From Arion vulgaris (Eukaryota; Mollusca; Gastropoda; Stylommatophora; Arionidae), in contig CM036754.1 in assembly GCA_020796225.1 (NCBI GenBank), positions 72,277,440-72,341,439 on the forward strand: 64,000 bases of DNA. Reading direction: 5' to 3'. The notes under the pieces are model-generated. The model was not told where the DNA came from and made no database searches. It saw only the letters and a list, made by a program, of their open reading frames with translations. The translations under genes and the position numbers were made by a program. Below, in pieces: positions 15,201 to 28,600 of the stretch (the first letter of the stretch is position 1; each line of letters opens with the position of its first letter).

Positions 15201-18200
15201 TGCTCTTTCACAGGATTCTGCTATGCCATCTAACCATCTTTTCCGTGGTCTTCTTCTTGCCTTCTTTCCCGATGTTCTGCTGTAGAAGACTCTGTATACT
15301 GTGGAGTTTGGATGCATTCTTATTAAGTGACCAAACCACTTCATTCTTTGTTTCTCAATGTAATTCAAGCAAGGCTCTGTGCCAACTTTCTTTCTTATGC
15401 TGATGTTGGTGACTCTGTCTTTTCTGGTGTTGTTGGTAACTTTTCGCAGGCAACGCATATCACGTGGGGTTATTTTGTGTGACTGCGCTTTGCTCATTGT
15501 CCATGTTTGGCTCTGGTAACACAAACTAGGTATAAAATAGCTGTTGATCATCTGTTGCTTAGCTGTCTGCGATATTTTTGGGTGCTTTTTTTTGGGAAAT
15601 AATGAATACAGAGGAATACAGTAAAATCAACATTTGAATAAAGAATGAATACAGAAATAATACAGTAATATGGACATTTGAACAAACAATGAATACACAA
15701 GGATTAAATTAAAATTAAAATATACAGAGAGAATATAGTAATATCAACATTTGAACAAACAATGAATACACAAGGATTAAATTAAAATTAAAATATACAG
15801 AGAGAATATAGTAATATCAACATTTGAATAAACAATGAATACACAAGGATTAAATTAAAATTAAAATATACAGAGAGAATATAGTAATATCAACATTTGA
15901 ACAAACAATGAATACACAAGGATTAAATTAAAATTAAAATATACAGAGAGAATATAGTAATATCAACATTTGAACAAAGGGAATGAAACTTGTTTTTTCT
16001 TTACCGGAATCCAGTTCATGCTTCTGCCAGCCAAGAAATAGCCTCCAACTGTGCCACGGTTTCGACATGACGACTGAAGATATTTAAAAAAAAAGTATTT
16101 GTTAAAAAATGTTGTTGTTGTGGTTAGTTATAGAGGCAAGGACATGATTTTTTTGTTATCTTGTTATTGAAATTTCATTTAAAAAAAGTACATGAAATGT
16201 GAATAAAGTGTTAGAAACAAAATGTGTGTCATTTGACGAGTTGAAATTCACTAGAAAAAAATATGTATCATGGGACATGCTGAACGCTACTAGATGATGT
16301 TGAACTTCATAGTACATGGTACAGTTCAGTAAAGCAATGTTTTAATTAAACAAGAGAAGCAAAATGAATAAACATTTCTTAAAATTGGTAGTTTAATAAA
16401 GAGCAGAATAGGGTAAGCAAATACATCATTCCTGAAAATGAGAAGCATTATATGCAACAAGTCATTGAAGTTGTTAATTGCGATCAGAATGCGAGTTATT
16501 CAATGCTACATATAACCAATACTTTCATACGGATGCGTGTCATTGACAATGAACAAACAGATCGACGAATCTCTGAAACCCACAGAGATATGGTTTTACA
16601 GAAGAATGATGAGAATCCCATGGACTGCTAAAATGACAAATGTTGAGGTGTTGAATGAGATCAAGACACAGAGATATGGTTTTACAGAAGAATGATGAGA
16701 ATCCCATGGACTGCTAAAATGACAAATGTTGAGGTGTTGAATGAGATCAAGACACAGAGATATGGTTTTACAGAAGAATGATGAGAATCCCATGGACTGC
16801 TAAAATGACAAATGTTGAGGTGTTGAATGAGATCAAGACACAGAGATATGGTTTTACAGAAGAATGATGAGAATCCATGGACTGCTAAAATGACAAATGT
16901 TGAGGTGTTGAATGAGATCAAGACACAGAGATATGGTTTTACAGAAGAATGATGAGAATCCCATGGACTGCTAAAATGACTAATGTTGAGGTGTTGATTG
17001 AGGTCAAGACACTTTTTTTTTTTTTCGATCCAGAAGCACTTGAGCTTTCAGCTCTTCGGCTCAGTGCCATGGACATCGTAACCCTTCGGTTCGGTGCCAC
17101 GAATACCGTGAATCTGGGGAACCTGTTGCTTTTCTGCCAGCCCGCGGAATTTAACCCGCACTCACAGAGGGCTAGTCACCCGCAGGCCAACGCGCAACGA
17201 ACACGCCGGACATGCATCATAAATATAAGAAAGAGGTAATCATCATTTTTCGGGCATGTTATGAGAAGGGGAGGTTTAGAACACACTGTGACAACCGGTA
17301 AAATCGAGGTTAGACGAGACAGGAAGACAAAGCGAGACAATTTTGGATAGCCCGACTTCAAGGCACGGTAGAGCGTCAACATCTGAGATGATAGCAAACA
17401 CCAAAGTCAGAGATTTGTGGAGATCCATGATCACCTACCTAGCCGGCACGGCACCTGGTGATGATGATGAGTTTACAACTCGGAATTTGGAGAATCCCTG
17501 ACTCAGACCAGGTTTTGAATGAGGGCTCAATGTATAGAACTATTAAATAGTTGCAACTGTTTAAAACATAGCTTGTCTTTCTCCACAGTAAGATAGTTTT
17601 ATATTCAAAGTTACAAGAAACCCTGAACTAATTATTGGTAAACATCAGTGATACGTATAGGAATATCAAAGCTTTGTTATACTTTAATACATATCCTGGA
17701 CGTAGTCTGTAGGCTATCTGTCTGTCTGCCTTCTGTCCGTCCATTTATCCGTCCATGTATCCATCCATCCGTCCGCCCGTCCGTCCATCCATCCATCCAT
17801 CCATCCATCCATCCATCCATCCATCCATCCATCCACCCACCACCCAACCATCCCCTCTCACCCCACCCACCCAATCATCCATCCACCCACCAACCCAGCA
17901 AACCATCCATCCGCCCATCCATCCATCCATCCACCCACCCAACCATCCCCTCTCACCCACCCCACCCACCCAATCATCCATCCACCCACCAACCCAGCAA
18001 ACCATCCATCCGCCCATCCATCTATTTGTCCCAGCCACATTTAATTCTTGTATTTAATGAATACCACTTCCAGTCGCTCCACCCCTGCTGAACAGCACAT
18101 TATATTTACCATCTCTTCTATAGGCCATCAATAAGTCTTTATTCTTAACGTTAAAGTCACCGACTCAACAACATTTCCACATTAATGTCAAATGCCGTAT

Positions 18201-19540
18201 TCATGGCACGTCTCGTTCACATCACCGGTAATGATGATACATTTTAGTACTGCCGACAGGTATGTATCTTTGGTAAATGCAGTTAGTGGGTGTCTGTAGC
18301 TTAAGCGGGAGTGAGCTCGATCACAACCCAAGCATTCCTGGTTCAAACTACGCGGCAGGCAGTTTGGAAAACGGTAAAAATAGACCCCACCGTTTTGAAA
18401 GCAATAACAAACTACTGAGCTTATAAGTGGTGCCTAAAAATCAACAACTCGTTTACTGTGGTTGACGGCTAAGTTCTGTAAAGGATATGCCACGATTTTC
18501 ATTTCCGATACGGTTAACTAGAATGCGATTTCTGAGTTGCCCCTGGCTCCTAAACTTCACAAAAGCTCAAAGAGGTCACCAGTCTCAACTTTCCTTTCTA
18601 TCATAAACAAATATTCCCACACAGAACAGGCACAGAGAACTAGGTCATAGTCGTAAATACTTAGTATAGAAATAAAATTAAAGACAGGCGTTTAATGATT
18701 TAACAGTTGGCATAGCCACAACCAACTATAAACTTATGTGGCATAGCTCAGCGCCAGTAATTGGTTTTCACCCAGTGGATTGCAGTTCAAATTCCAGTGA
18801 ATTCGATTTTCGTTGAATCGTCGCCTGAGCAGCTTTGTAAGTGTTCTGAGACTATTAAGCTAATATCCAGCTGAAGGTCAGCTAATGCTGTAAGACCGTC
18901 ATGTTTTGCATGGACACAAACAAACAAATCACTCACTGGCCATCACGCCTTGTAGGGCAACACCAACATTTCACATCTTCCTGCTCGGTTCATGGTCATC
19001 CTTTTGCAGTGTGCTCCAAAGCTGACCAACACTGTGCGTATCGCGGCCATGTTGCATTTGATGCCTACGAAAAGTTACCAGCAACGCCAGAAAAATCAGC
19101 CAACTACATCAGCATCAGAAAGAAATTTGAGTCAGAACCTTGCTTGAATTACATTGAGAAACAAAGAACGATGTAGTTCGATCACCTAACAAGAATGCAA
19201 GCAAACGCCACTGCATACAGTCTTTAAAAACAGGATATCAGGAAAAAGGAGAGAGGTGGATCACGAAAAAGATGGTGTGCTTGCATAGCAGAATCCTGTC
19301 AAAAAATAAAAATATATATCACACAAGCCACCAGAGCAGAGCAAGATAAAAAGCGAAAACTACAACACTGGGCAACAAGCCGGTAATAGTGTAACGACAA
19401 AAGAAAGAAAGAAGGTTGCCGTTGAAATATTTCGACTTCTCTCTGCAGCTTGTTTACAGTATGGCTATTATTGTGATGGCTTCTAGATAACCTCTATCTT
19501 CTACTACTTACTTACTTCTACTTCTACTTCTCACCACTAA

Positions 19541-19576
<36 letters not shown>

Positions 19577-19650
19577 ACACCACTGTAACTTACACTACCA
19601 CTACTACCAATAGTACTACCACTATTACTACCACTATTACTGCCTACTAC

Positions 19651-19695
<45 letters not shown>

Positions 19696-22600
19696 TCTAC
19701 TACTACTACTACTACTACTACTCACTACGCTGCTACTACTGCTACTACTACTACTTCTACTGCGCTACTACTAACACTACTCCTACTAGGTGTTCCCCAA
19801 ACATATTGCCCGGATAGTATCGATGACAGTAATACGATTTGTTTCTTCTGTTTGATCGTATATTTGTTTTTTTTATTATTATGGAAACTATGGGTTGTAA
19901 CATCTTTAAGCCAATGCACGTCATTTCAACTTTAAGAATGCCCTTTTTTTATTGTACCAGGATTTGTTAGCCTTACACACAGGTTAAAAATAAAATAGAA
20001 ACCCATGCGAAGAATTAAATTAAGTGTGTTACATGGGGCATGGTTTACATTAACCGATATCTCAATAGACAATGGCTTTAGTCTGTGACGATTTTCACAC
20101 TGCATAGTCTCACCTTCCATTTGCGTACTCAGAAAATGGAGTCTCTTGCCTTTCTCCCGATTCATCATGTGAGAGTCAGAGAAGTTGAACTTGCAAACAA
20201 ATTTGAGGGTAAGGCTACCTTTGCAGGCGGTAGAATGATGGAAAGTACTGGTATCCTGATTGCCATTATTGAGAATGGATAAACAGATGAATCAAATGAA
20301 GACGTTGGGGGGAACTTGGAGTGAGGCATAATGTTGTTAGATATGAGTACTATGTGGTACAAGGAAGAAGATTCACTGACCGACACAACATTGGAACCGT
20401 CCGTTGTCGCATACTAGCGGATGGGATGAACATTTGATCGGAGCACACACACACTAATGAAATTCAACACAGATGCAACAAAGCAAATCAAATGATAGGG
20501 CAAATGGTGCCAATTTTAAGATGCAAACACGTCACAATGAACACAAAAAGGGCAATGTTCAACACAATCTTTCTCCCACATTATGTTACCAGTGCCAAAC
20601 CTGGACGCTGACAACAAACGATAGAAGAAAACTAGTCACAACAGAGATGAAGTGTCTACGCAGAATGTTGGGTGTAACAAGAAGAGACCGGTTGAGAAAT
20701 GAAGACATCAGGAAAAAGTGGGTACAACATCAGTACTAGACTTCATCAAGAAACAACAAATTAAATGGTTCGGCCACGTAAGCAGATTACCATCAGACAG
20801 TGCACCCCAAAGAGCAATGCTGCTCCGATACAATGGGTACAAAGAAAAAGGTCGGCCACGCAAAAGATGGACCTCAGAGATAACAGAGGCGACGAAAGAG
20901 ACTATCTACGAAGCGCATACTAGGGCCCGTTTTAGAAATCTCTTCCTGATCTGACGCTGTGAGGCATACAGGATTCGAGAAAGAAAGAAAGACACACACA
21001 CACATGGACTTATTCGACTTGCAAAGATAATTCTCTGATTTCTAACTAACTAATTAACAAACAAACATACAAATAAGCAGACGGACAGGTTTGCAGACTG
21101 ACTGATAAGCAGACCAATCAAACAACTAACCAAGCAAGCAACCAAAAAACCAGCCAGCCAGATAATCAACCAACCAACCAACCAATTAACCAACCCACCA
21201 ACCAACCAGCCAACAAACCAATTAACTAACCAACCAACCAACCAACCAACCAACCAACCAACCAACCAACCAAACCAACCAGCAACCAACCCAACCAACC
21301 AACCAATCACAACGAACCACCAATCAACCACCAACCAACCAACCAACCAACCAAACCAACCAACAAACCAACCAACCAACCAGCCAGCCAGCCAGCCAAC
21401 CATCCTCTTCTTCTTCGCGTTTGTTCTTTACGACACATTTTAATCACTCTTTGTGATATGTTTGATCTTTGCCAAGAACGTGTATACGTTGCACATTGAA
21501 TTGGTAAGCCCCTAAACGCATAGACTTCAACACGTTTAGGACACGTGCATCCGATTTCATCCAAACCTACTTAGTCGCCTCTTACGACATGCGTAACAGG
21601 TAACAGTGGCTCTATTCTTTACACCCCAAATTTGGGCCCGGGAACCACTCGGGCAAGCCAACCAACCTATTAAGCAACCAACCAGCCAACCAACCAACCA
21701 ACCAACCAACCAACCAACCAACCAACCAACCAACCAACCAACCAACCAACCAACCAACCAACCAATAACCACCAACCTATTAACCAACCAACCACATTAA
21801 CCAACCAGACCAGTAAGCCAACCAACCAACCATCCAACCAACCAGCCAGCCAACCAACCAATTAACCAACTAACTATCTCGTTATTAACCCGACTATTGT
21901 TTTAAAATCACCACTTTATTTCATGACAAATTTGTTTGCATGTAGATTTGAATTGTTGGTCTAGTTTGTATGACCTGTTTTATAATATTAAAAAAAAACA
22001 CATTTCATGTAGCCTTTTCATACCTTGGAGTATTAAGTCACTTCACTTCACATTTCTATACCCTAGTGTGCAGGGGGTAGAAGGGCCAATTCCTTTACTC
22101 ACGTGTGGAACGTTGAGAGTGGGATTTAACCCACAACATTCTTGTGTCGGAGTCGATACGCAAACGGTTATGCATTACGCTAACCCGTTGACCTGATGTA
22201 TACTGTCAGTATTAAGTGCTTTTCTTTATGACCTGTTCTGCGGTTATGAGACAAGTGGCCCGTGTCTTATACAGATTACAAGACCGTAAATGTTGCCAGA
22301 AACCAAATCTTGAAGTATACGATTTTGTAGGGAGAATAAGCGAAAAACGTAGAAACAAAGTACTGTAGTTTTACAAAATACAAAACAATAACAATACAAA
22401 GCAACGTTTCGACCAAAGGGCCTTTATCAAGAAACGGATACAATAAAAGTGAAGAAATTCACTTCTTACACGTCACAAAATATATAGAATCGGACAATAC
22501 ATTCATAACGCGCTAAAATAGGAGAATAAGAAGAAAACATTTAGGTTAAGTTTAGTGGTGACTCCATGCTCCTATTGTAGGGAAAGAATAGAGATACTAA

Positions 22601-25600
22601 TATTAACACTCATCATCATCAGGTGCCGTCTCCACATCGAAGGTTGGCTGCAATGAATCTCCAGCATCCTCTCTCTTTCGCTTATGGTTCACACTGCCAG
22701 ACTGTAACCTGTCCATTTCTTAAAGTTTCCTCCCACTTATCTCTCGGTCTTCCTCTTGCTCTTCCCCTCAACTTTCCCCTCTAGTAAATGTTTTATCATG
22801 GTGTCATGTCTTTTATGTGCCCAAAATACTTTACTTGTCTGAATTTTATTTCTCTTAATAATTGTTTCTTCATGCCTAGTTTTCCTAAAACTTGTTTATT
22901 TATCTGTTTTTCTGTCCATGAAACTCTGCCTATTCTTCTATATTTCCACATCTCAAAGGCATCAATTCTGTCTTCTAACTGCTTGTATTAACACTAGTTT
23001 AGAAAATAACGTGAAATGTATTAGTGTAATGCATAAGCATCGTCTATCGACTCGGATACAAGAGGCATGTGAGTTCAATCCTGCACTCAGCGTTCCACAA
23101 GCGAGGAAAGGAACGAACCCTCCTATCTCCTACAAAGATCATAATACTAAGGGCATGCATATTTAAAGTGGCAACGTATGGGCGTCAAGCATGGACATTT
23201 AACAAGGCAGAGGTAAAACATATACGTGCTTTTGAATACAAGTGCCCCAGTGTGTTGTGGTGCTCACAAGAGGAGCAAAGATTAGTAACACTGCTGCCTA
23301 CAAGGCATGTCGTAAAAGGCGAATGAGATAAGGGCATAGGGAAACTACCTTAGTAAATTAAAAGCGTCGCAGAAATCGGATGTGCTGGCCTGTTGGCGCA
23401 TAACTGGCATAACGTACAATCGCTCTTAGGCTCGGAATACATACAAATCAGAAAGAGTGGTTAACAAGTGGTTGATATGGAGCGTTCGAAGAAAAAGAAG
23501 AAGAATACAAGTTGTACATGAGAGTCCACCGTATATCATGGACAGAGAAGAGAACAAATAAGTATATCCAGAAAAACTAAAAATCATAGAAAACTGGCTG
23601 ATACTACACATAAGAGAGACGAGGTAATTTGGACATATAACAAAACACGAAGAGCTGGTGAAGACCACCATGGAAGGAGGCATACTGGCAAAGAGAAGAA
23701 GAGGAAGACCACGTAGAAGATGGATTCAGGATGTAACTAATGGTTTGAACATGACGGCTGCAGAGGAGGGACATCTGGCCTGTGAGATAGAAAAATTCCG
23801 AAGTACTGTTGAGGTGGCAAAGTTCTGCTCAGGACAAGCTATTTGATGATGACCTTCTGCCCACTAGGGTCTGGATATGTGAAGTGAAGTGATTTCATAC
23901 CATAAGGCATGACAAGACTACGGGGAAGTTTATTTTAGTTCTTTATTCAGAAAATAACAAGTCAAGATCTACAGACTTGGTCCATGTCACAACATCATGA
24001 GGTGATATCTGAACAACAAGCTAAAGATAGCACATCAGATCAGAAAACAGTCGACGTTGTAGGAAAATGTATACAGATTTTAAAGTTTGGAAACTCTGTC
24101 ACCTGTACACGTCGACAGGCACACAGTGCTCTAAAGCACATACTTGAAGACTGCACCGAATTTACATATACTAAGATAAGTCACCAAGTTCAATACAAAT
24201 AAGATTCAGACCTTTGTCAAAACGGATGTCTTCGGTGGATTCTTAGACTGTGATGGTATGATAGAGTTACAAACACAGACCTGGGGATAAGAACAGGACA
24301 GGAACCCATGATGACCCAGGTTAAGAGGAGAAAATGGCGATGTGTCGGACATACCTTACGGAAGACACAGTCGGGTGTAACTAGACAAGCACTTGAGTGG
24401 AACCCACAAGAAAACGAAAAGAGTACCATAAACAGACCTGAGAGAAGTCTTGTGGAACTGAAGAGTACTCGACTATCCTGGGAGACCATAAAGAATACAG
24501 CCAGAGATTGAGAAAATTGGCGAACAACTGTTGAGGACCTATGCTCCCCCAAAAGCGGAGAGGAATAAGTAAATAAGTAGTTAAGAGAAAGTGACATAAT
24601 GAACCAACACTGGAAAGAAAATTATGCAGACTTCTGTGTTAGCTACGAAACATCGTTAATTTATGCAAGTTATATGTAAGTAGGGCAAAGTGACATAGTG
24701 AACCAACACTGGAAAGAAAATTATGCAGACTTCTGTGTTAGCTACAAAACATCGTTAATTTATGCAAGTTATATGTAAGTAGGGCAAAGTGACATAATGA
24801 ACCAACACTGGAAAGAAAATTATGCAGACTTCTGTGTTAGCTACAAAACATCGTTAATTTATGCAAGTTATTGAATATATAAACAATTTTTCAAGGTGAA
24901 GAAAAGCAAAAAGGAATAACTTCGGTGGGCGTGATCGTGACACAAAAGTTAACGCCCAACTCTGTTGCAAATGTTCAAGATGTACCACAGGTTCTCCAGA
25001 TTTACGGTGTTCGTGGCACCGAACCGAAGGTTACGATGTCCATGATACCGAACAGAAAAACTGAATGGTCAAGTGCTTCTGGATTTAAAAAAAAAAAAGA
25101 GACGGATAAAATATGTGGATCGCTAACACATTTTCGGAAGAAGATCTTTGAAAAATGCAACAGTTTCAACATGTGAACTGTTTCTTTCTTTTCTTCTTCT
25201 GCGTTATCACTAGATTGGCATTTCAGATTCTCTAATAAAGGCAGTCATCTGTCTCAGATTGTCAGCAGCCAAGCAGTTTGTCTTGACGCTGACTTTCTTT
25301 CAAAAACTGGAGTTCTGTAGTGTGTGTGTACACAGAAGTTGATTTATGAAGTCCCAAAACGCAATATTGAAATTGTTAATATTTTATGTAGATGGTACTT
25401 GGTACATCTACATAACAGTTATTATATGTCAACATTAATCAGTTATGGACGGTTACTTCTAGCTGTAGCGCTTTGTGTCTTACTAAGCTAGGTTATCTGT
25501 GAGTGAGATGAAGACACGGTTCGTGTGTGGACTACGAAACGCAATTTGCTTCACAAAAATTGATTATGCTAGGATTATATTGTGAGAAAATAAACACCTA

Positions 25601-28600
25601 CAGAGCCTCTTGTATCATTAAATTAACCTTTCACTGCTACATACTTTCTGAAGGCTGAGCTAAAATAGCTATCTTTATTTATAGGTCACAAACATGAATG
25701 TACGCCTATAGCAGTAACAGTAGCAATGTATAACGTGTTAACACGTTTTTAGCCCACAGAGGAGATATAATAACAGACGTGTTAATGCGTCTTTAGAAGT
25801 GAATGGAAAACGTATATATACGTCCTTAGGAGCTAAAGGGTTAAAGACGATCGAAAAGAAGAAGTATCATTAAATTTGCTTTTAAACTTCATAACATTAT
25901 TATCATCATTTAATATGCCGGCTGGTGTAGGCGACCATGGATATCCACACACACACACACTATTGTTCTGAACAGTTCGTCTCACGTTCCGAGGTTCATG
26001 GGTTCCAATCAGGACTTCGACTTTCTGTTCCAATCAGGACTTCGACTTTCTGTTCGAATCAGGACTTCGACTTTCTGTTCGAATCAGGACTTTGCCTTTC
26101 TGTTCGAATCAGGACTTCGACTTTCTGTTCGAATCAGGACTTCGACTTTCTGTTCGAATCAGGACTTCGACTTTCTGTTCGAATCAGGACTTTGCCTTTC
26201 TGTTCGAATCAGGACTTTGCCTTTCTGTTCGAATCAGGACTTCGACTTTCTGTTCGAATCAGGACTTCGACTTTCTGTTCGTATCAGGACTTTGCCTTTC
26301 TGTTCGAATCAGGACTTCGACTTTCTGTTCGAATCAGGACTTCGACTTTCTGTTCGAATCAGGACTTTGACTTTCTGTTCGAATCAGGACTTCGACTTTC
26401 TGTTCGAATCAGGACTTCGACTTTCTGTTCGAATCAGGACTTTGACTTTCTGTTCGAATCAGGACTTCGACTTTCTGTTCGAATCAGGACTTCGACTTTC
26501 TGTTCGAATCAGGACTTCGACTTTCTGTTCGAATCAGGACTTTGACTTTCTGTTCGAATCAGGACTTCGACTTTCTGTTCGAATCAGGACTTTGACTTTC
26601 TGTTCGAATCAGGACTTTGCCTTTCTGTTCGAATCAGGACTTTGCCTTTCTGTTCGAATCAGGACTTTGCCTTTCTGTTCGAATCAGGACTTTGCCTTTC
26701 TGTTCGAATCAGGACTTCGACTTTCTGTTCGAATCAGGACTTTGCCTTTCTGTTCGAATCAGGACTTCGACTTTCTGTTCGAATCAGGACTTTGCCTTTC
26801 TGTTCGAATCAGGACTTTGCCTTTCTGTTCGAATCAGGACTTCGACTTTCTGTTCGAATCGTGGACTTTGCCTTTCTGTTCGAATCAGACTTCGACTTTC
26901 TGTTCGAATCAGACTTTGATTTTCTGTTCGAATCAGGACTTTGCCTTTCTGTTCGAATCAGGACTTCGACTTTCTGTTCGAATCAGGACTTCGACTTTCT
27001 GTTCGAATCAGGACTTTGCCTTTCTGTTGAATCTGGACTTTGACTTTCTGTTCGAATCAGGACTTCGCCTTTCTGTTCGAATCAGGACTTCGCCTTTCTG
27101 TTCGAATCAGGACTTCGACTTTCTGTTCGAATCAGGACTTTGATTTTCTGTTCGAATCAGGACTTTGCCTTTCTGTTCGAATCAGGACTTCGACTTTCTG
27201 TTCGAATCAGGACTTTGCCTTTCTGTTCGAATCAGGACTTTGCCTTTCTGTTCGAATCAGGACTTCGACTTTCTGTTCGAATCAGGACTTTGATTTTCTG
27301 TTCGAATCAGGACTTTGCCTTTCTGTTCGAATCAGGACTTCGACTTTCTGTTCGAATCAGGACTTCGACTTTCTGTTCGAATCAGGACTTCGCCTTTCTG
27401 TTCGAATCAGGACTTCGCCTTTCTGTTCGAATCAGGACTTCGCCTTTCTGTTCGAATCAGGACTTTGCCTTTCTGTTCGAATCAGGACTTCGCCTTTCTG
27501 TTCACGAGTGAAATATTTTCCAAAGATCCTATAGTAAAGTAAAGTAACTTTTTTCATACCCTGAGGTATGTTGAGTAATATGGTATTAGGCCCTTATTTT
27601 TATTGACTGTCGTACATGAAGGATGATATGGTCAATATCACGCCGATCGCCTTTACTTCTCAGTGCTTTTCCTGGTACTCAAGTGAGGCTGGGTCAACAT
27701 GAGAGCTTTATAGTCGTAAAATATTAAACGCCCACTTTAGTATTGAATTCGGTTAATAGCGTAAGAAGCGAGATCAAAATATCCTTTAGGTGTGTACTTT
27801 TCTATGACCAAATGCACACAATGGATGATGCGGTCAACACTACGTTTGTTGTCTTTGCTTCACAAAGTTGACCTGCTATCAATTGACGTTGGATCAAGTT
27901 GAGTATCGTTTGTGGCTGAAACAATTATATTTCAATTTGTTATCGAACCAGGATCACTCACTGGTTTCGTAATTTAGACAACTAATCACTGAGCCATATT
28001 ATTATTTTTCGAGATTTCCTTCCTGTGGCACGCGTTTATAGCGACTATTTTTCGCTTAGTGTCTCTTGTCAGAGAATATATGGGTTATTTAAATGGGTAT
28101 CCTTGTCACCTGCTATCCCGCCAGATTCTGCGTGGGAGGACACCGCCTCTTAAACCGCTACTGTTTATTGACATTTGTCAGATTTCCTGGTCAATGCCCT
28201 TTTCGTTTTGTTGAATTGTCACTTTTTCTATGGTATTTCTTTGTGTCTTGATCACTCTGCTTTTGTTATTCTGCACATCTTACTTATGTCTTTATCTATT
28301 TCCTCATAATTTATAATATTTTTGATTTGTTTCCGCATTACCCTTTTTCGAATCTTTTGGCCAGTAAAAATATCCAATAACCAACTACTCCAAGATAAAA
28401 GACAAGAGGCAATGAATGACATACTCAAAAAGAGAAGATGGAAATGACTCGGACATGTTATGAGAATGAGACAAGAAATGCCTCAAGGTAGCCTCACTTG
28501 GACACCAGAAGGAAAGAGAAAGAAAGGCAGACCACGGACAACATGGAGGCGCATAATGGAAGAGGAACTGGACACCGCATCTCTGACGTGGGCTCTGCGC

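Noticed and set aside
17677..18057. P/S/H-rich and G/W/M-rich proteins in the (CCAT)n tract
   Set aside because: Tetranucleotide repeats read as protein; no start context or splice signals.
25998..27143. 381-codon frame with [20 protein letters not shown] repeats
   Set aside because: 75-bp periodicity from three 25-bp units; all three plus frames are open. Array artefact.
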